From: JACCTH01 sp035281645
GTDB taxonomy: Bacteria; Actinomycetota; Acidimicrobiia; Spongiisociales; ZC4RG35
Length of the DNA: 45,653 nucleotides
Assembly (NCBI GenBank): GCA_035281645.1
Contig: DATEDN010000174.1
Location: 1 to 45,653, forward strand
Direction of reading: 5' to 3'
In this document: one piece after another, positions 43,763 through 45,653 of the stretch
Numbering within the stretch: position 1 is the stretch's first letter
Layout of the letters: each line of letters starts with the position of its first letter
Program-made: the position numbers and the translations under genes
The notes under the pieces: model-generated
Told to the model about the DNA's origin: nothing
Seen by the model: only the letters and a program-made list of their open reading frames with translations
Database searches by the model: none

Positions 43763-43939
43763 GTGGAAGACCTCGCCACCCCCCGGGAAGTCGCCGCGTA
43801 CCTGCGGGTGAAAGAACAGACCCTCCGGGTGTGGATCACCAGGAAGAAGGGGCCGCCCCACATCAAGATCGAAGGGGCCACCCGGTACCGCTGGGCCGAC
43901 GTGAAGGCCTGGATCGAGGAGCGGACGGTCCGCTCGTGA
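43763..43939 (+). CDS. MerR/excisionase-type HTH protein, 58 aa
   Basis: GTG 43763 after GGGAGTCCCC; the frame is open further up to 43739 but without a ribosome site. HTH_17-like sequence: LATPREVAAYLRVKEQTLRV, WITRKKGPPHIKIEGATRY, RWADVKAWIEER. Such proteins bind repeated short sites and act in excision or plasmid/phage replication control. Directly coupled (GTGA) to the RepA-like gene, it may bind the repeats after it. Confidence 0.82.
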   Translation: MEDLATPREVAAYLRVKEQTLRVWITRKKGPPHIKIEGATRYRWADVKAWIEERTVRS

Positions 43940-45369
43940 CCACCTTCCTCCAGCCGCGCGAGCTGACAGCCGAAGAGTTGGCATGCGCGCAGCCCGACGA
44001 TCCCCCGTTCGACCCCGACGACCCCGACGGCTCGAAGCGAGAGCAGGCCGCCCGGGACGAGAGGATCGCCGGACTGAAGCAGCACTTCTCCGAAGTGGAA
44101 GAGGGGAAGCGGCAGGCCCGCGCCGAGCTGGAAGCGGCGGAGCTGTCCGGTCAACTGTCCCCCGAAGCTGAAGCATTCCGCGATGGGCGCCTCAAGCCGC
44201 GCCTGGCGGAGATCCACGCCTACGAGCAGAAAGTGCGTACGCCCATCGTCCAGGGGCTCCTCTTCCGGGACACCATCGCGTGGGTGGCCGGAGCGTCCGG
44301 CACGTTCAAGAGCTTCGTGACGGCCGACCTCGCGTTCCGGTACGGGGCCGACGAGGACATGGACTACCACGGGCTGCGGATGACCAAGGGCCGGGTGCTG
44401 CTCGTCATCGCCGAAGGCGCGGGCGGGTACGCCGACCGGCGGGCTGCGTGGGAGAAGGAACACGGCCGGGAGGTGAAGAACGTCGTCATCTACCCGGCGC
44501 CGCTCCAGCTCGGCGACACCCTGAAAGAGATGCCCGCCCTGCTGTCGTACCTGAAGGAGGAGGACGAGGCCGGGCAGCCGTTCGGGCTGATCGTGTTCGA
44601 CACGCAGGCGATGTGCACCGTCGGCATCGACGAGAACACGTCCGAGGTCAACCTCGTGATCAACGTCCTCCACCGGATCCGGGAAGTTTCCGGCGCGTGC
44701 GTGCTCACCGTCCATCACTTCGGCAAGACGAAGGGCGCCGGTATGCGCGGCAGCTCGATGATCTACGCGGCGGCCGACACCGTCATCATCATCGAGCGGG
44801 AGAAGCAGGCCATGGAGATCACGCTCGGGACCGGCGGTGAACACGGCAAGCAGAAGGACGCCCCGGCCGAGGAGAAGATCAAGGAGTTCACGCTGAAGCC
44901 CCATACGGTCGGCGTCGACTACTTCGGCGACCCGCTCACCTCGCTCGTGCCGGTGCTCGCCGACAGCGCCAGCCACGACGTACACGAGGCGCCGGACGCC
45001 CTGCCCGAGTACCTGCCGGACGTCACCGTCGACCAGATGTTCTACCTGAAGCTCCTCGCTTTCTACGAGGGGCGTGGAGGTACCCCGTCGGACATGGCGG
45101 CGAAGCTGGAGGAGGCCCGGGGGCCGATGAAGAACGGGCGGCAGAACGTCCGCAATCGCATGATCGAACTGGCGAAGATGAACCCCCCGCTGGCGGCGCA
45201 GCCCGTGGCGAAGGGGCCGTGGGTGATCACGCCCATGGGCACCGCAGTGATCGCCCGGCAGCTTGCGGTGGGGGACCGATGGGTCGAGCTGGCAGGCCCT
45301 CGGAGGCAGGTTTCGGGGCAGGTTTCGGGGGGTCAGCGAAACCTCGACAGCGAAACCTCCGAAACCTAG
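43936..45369 (+). CDS. RepA-like hexameric helicase/ATPase (AAA_25 type), 477 aa
   Basis: GTG 43936. N-terminal 95 residues are acidic and helical. The RecA-like core follows: Walker A GASGTFKS (119-126), Walker B GLIVFDTQA with Asp222, and LTVHHFGKTKG (His260/261), the AAA_25/RepA signature. C-terminal part: winged-helix-like segment (LKLLAFYEGRGGTPSDMAAK, NGRQNVRNRMIELAKM). It probably is the replicative helicase loaded at the nearby repeats and partners the Prim-Pol. The last codons run into the repeat array (QVSGQVSGGQRNLDSETSET). Confidence 0.85.
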   Translation: MTTFLQPRELTAEELACAQPDDPPFDPDDPDGSKREQAARDERIAGLKQHFSEVEEGKRQARAELEAAELSGQLSPEAEAFRDGRLKPRLAEIHAYEQKVRTPIVQGLLFRDTIAWVAGASGTFKSFVTADLAFRYGADEDMDYHGLRMTKGRVLLVIAEGAGGYADRRAAWEKEHGREVKNVVIYPAPLQLGDTLKEMPALLSYLKEEDEAGQPFGLIVFDTQAMCTVGIDENTSEVNLVINVLHRIREVSGACVLTVHHFGKTKGAGMRGSSMIYAAADTVIIIEREKQAMEITLGTGGEHGKQKDAPAEEKIKEFTLKPHTVGVDYFGDPLTSLVPVLADSASHDVHEAPDALPEYLPDVTVDQMFYLKLLAFYEGRGGTPSDMAAKLEEARGPMKNGRQNVRNRMIELAKMNPPLAAQPVAKGPWVITPMGTAVIARQLAVGDRWVELAGPRRQVSGQVSGGQRNLDSETSET

Positions 45370-45494
45370 GCGAAACCTCAGGCGAAACCTGGCCTGACCT
45401 GCGGCGAAACCTGGACCTCCGAAAACGAAACCTACCCCGAAACCCCCGAAACCTGCTCAGCCCGAGCCTTTAGGCTCGGCTGGCGGTAGGTTTC
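45308..45494. repeat. Iteron-like array of GAAACCT/AGGTTTC, 11 exact copies
   Basis: GAAACCT on the plus strand at 45338, 45352, 45361, 45372, 45384, 45406, 45427 and 45448; inverted copies AGGTTTC at 45308, 45320 and 45488; near-copies at 45421 and 45439. Spacing is 9-22 bases, with several near one helical turn. It begins in the last codons of the RepA-like gene and ends before the next gene. Arrays like this act as origin iterons or multi-site operators. Confidence 0.8.
45459..45482 (+). terminator. Hairpin inside the repeat region
   Basis: AGCCcGAGCCT pairs with AGGCTCGGCT around a TT/T loop (45459-45482). It is about 90 bases after the RepA-like stop. A T-rich run is missing. Either a terminator for the helicase operon or a structure within the origin. 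Confidence 0.6.
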
Positions 45495-45514
45495 ACCCGG
45501 AAGTGGAAGTGAAA

Positions 45515-45653
45515 ATGATCAAGGTTGAGCCCTGCAAGGGATGTGCCGGTGTGATCCTCGTGGACGACTTCATGGGGGTACGCGTCCGGTGTGAGGTGAC
45601 AGCCCTGGACGCCCATGCAGCCACACAGGCCGTCCTCGGCTCCGTGCCGCTCT
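45515..45653 (+). CDS. Small zinc-knuckle-type protein, 3' end outside window
   Basis: ATG 45515 after GGAAGTGAA. 46 codons are visible to the window edge: VEPCKGCAGVILVDDFMGVR then VRCEVTALDAHAATQAVLGS. The PCxxC pair and a later Cys suggest a zinc site; a WhiB-like arrangement is not seen. It is the first gene after the origin-like array. Confidence 0.6.
   Translation, partial: MIKVEPCKGCAGVILVDDFMGVRVRCEVTALDAHAATQAVLGSVPL

Noticed and set aside
43763..43939. Excisionase as evidence for a temperate phage
   Set aside because: The HTH type is also common in replication control; no integrase is present, and it is coupled to the RepA-like gene.
45219..45473. Plus-strand frame with repeated RNLRNLGET-like residues
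   Set aside because: The amino-acid repeats are a by-product of the GAAACCT array, and the frame overlaps the end of the RepA-like gene without a ribosome site.
45308..45494. CRISPR array
   Set aside because: Repeats are only 7 bases, spacers are 2-37 bases and irregular, and orientation changes; no cas genes are near.

Overview
The window is a double-stranded DNA phage genome segment. The order terminase, portal, ClpP-type protease, HK97-fold capsid, adaptor, tail tube, frameshifted chaperone pair, tape measure and large tail protein is that of a long-tailed (siphovirus-type) phage. High GC, strong GC bias at third codon positions, many GTG and TTG starts, an SsgA-like protein (a family typical of sporulating actinomycetes), a Prim-Pol and a leader motif resembling the actinobacterial rRNA leader point to a Streptomyces or close relative as host. 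No integrase or attachment site is visible. Genes are cut at both window edges, so this is an inner or arbitrarily opened part of the genome.

Region 1 (1-5194, minus strand): thirteen mostly unrecognised small genes and one FtsK/TraB-like DNA translocase. Several have their own promoter (TTGA.. then 16 bp then a -10 box, with a CCCC(A/T)GGG block in the spacer), and three are followed by copies of one intergenic hairpin. A tRNA-like element lies at 4749-4815. Region 2 (5195-5598): a 404-base gap with a perfect operator-like palindrome, short direct repeats and a C-poor, G-run-rich segment, directly before the packaging genes.

Region 3 (5599-27435, plus strand): the late block. It runs terminase small and large subunits, portal, head protease, major capsid, five small structural proteins, a small coiled-coil membrane protein, adaptor, tail completion, two paralogous tail-tube-type proteins, tail assembly chaperones joined by a -1 frameshift at GGGAAAA, tape measure, a 1650-residue tail protein with sugar-binding-like domains, and three tandem paralogous small tail proteins. 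A two-way terminator (27485-27531) separates it from the convergent early block.

Region 4 (27541-42125, minus strand): a long, tightly coupled operon of about 35 small genes. Recognisable products are the SsgA-like protein, Prim-Pol, GH25 lysozyme, a DUF3310 protein, a metallophosphatase, a conserved protein with a Pro/Ala/Trp-rich tail, a Cas4/RecB-like nuclease, an HNH (endonuclease VII-like) nuclease, an XRE-type regulator, an HU-like protein, a holin-like protein, a CHAP endolysin and an Acb2/Tad1-like small protein. Many others are zinc-ribbon or one- to two-helix membrane microproteins. A 380-base leader (40608-40987) holds a promoter, an rRNA-leader-like motif, a 15-bp hairpin and a structured tRNA-like RNA, which suggests processive transcription of the operon.

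Region 5 (42160-45653, plus strand): a divergent promoter, a ribbon-helix-helix-like protein, small acidic and Cys-rich proteins, a MerR/excisionase-type HTH protein and a RepA-type ATPase. Directly after the ATPase is an array of eleven 7-bp repeats, the best candidate for a replication origin. Prim-Pol (minus block) plus the RepA-like ATPase (plus block) would form the replication core.
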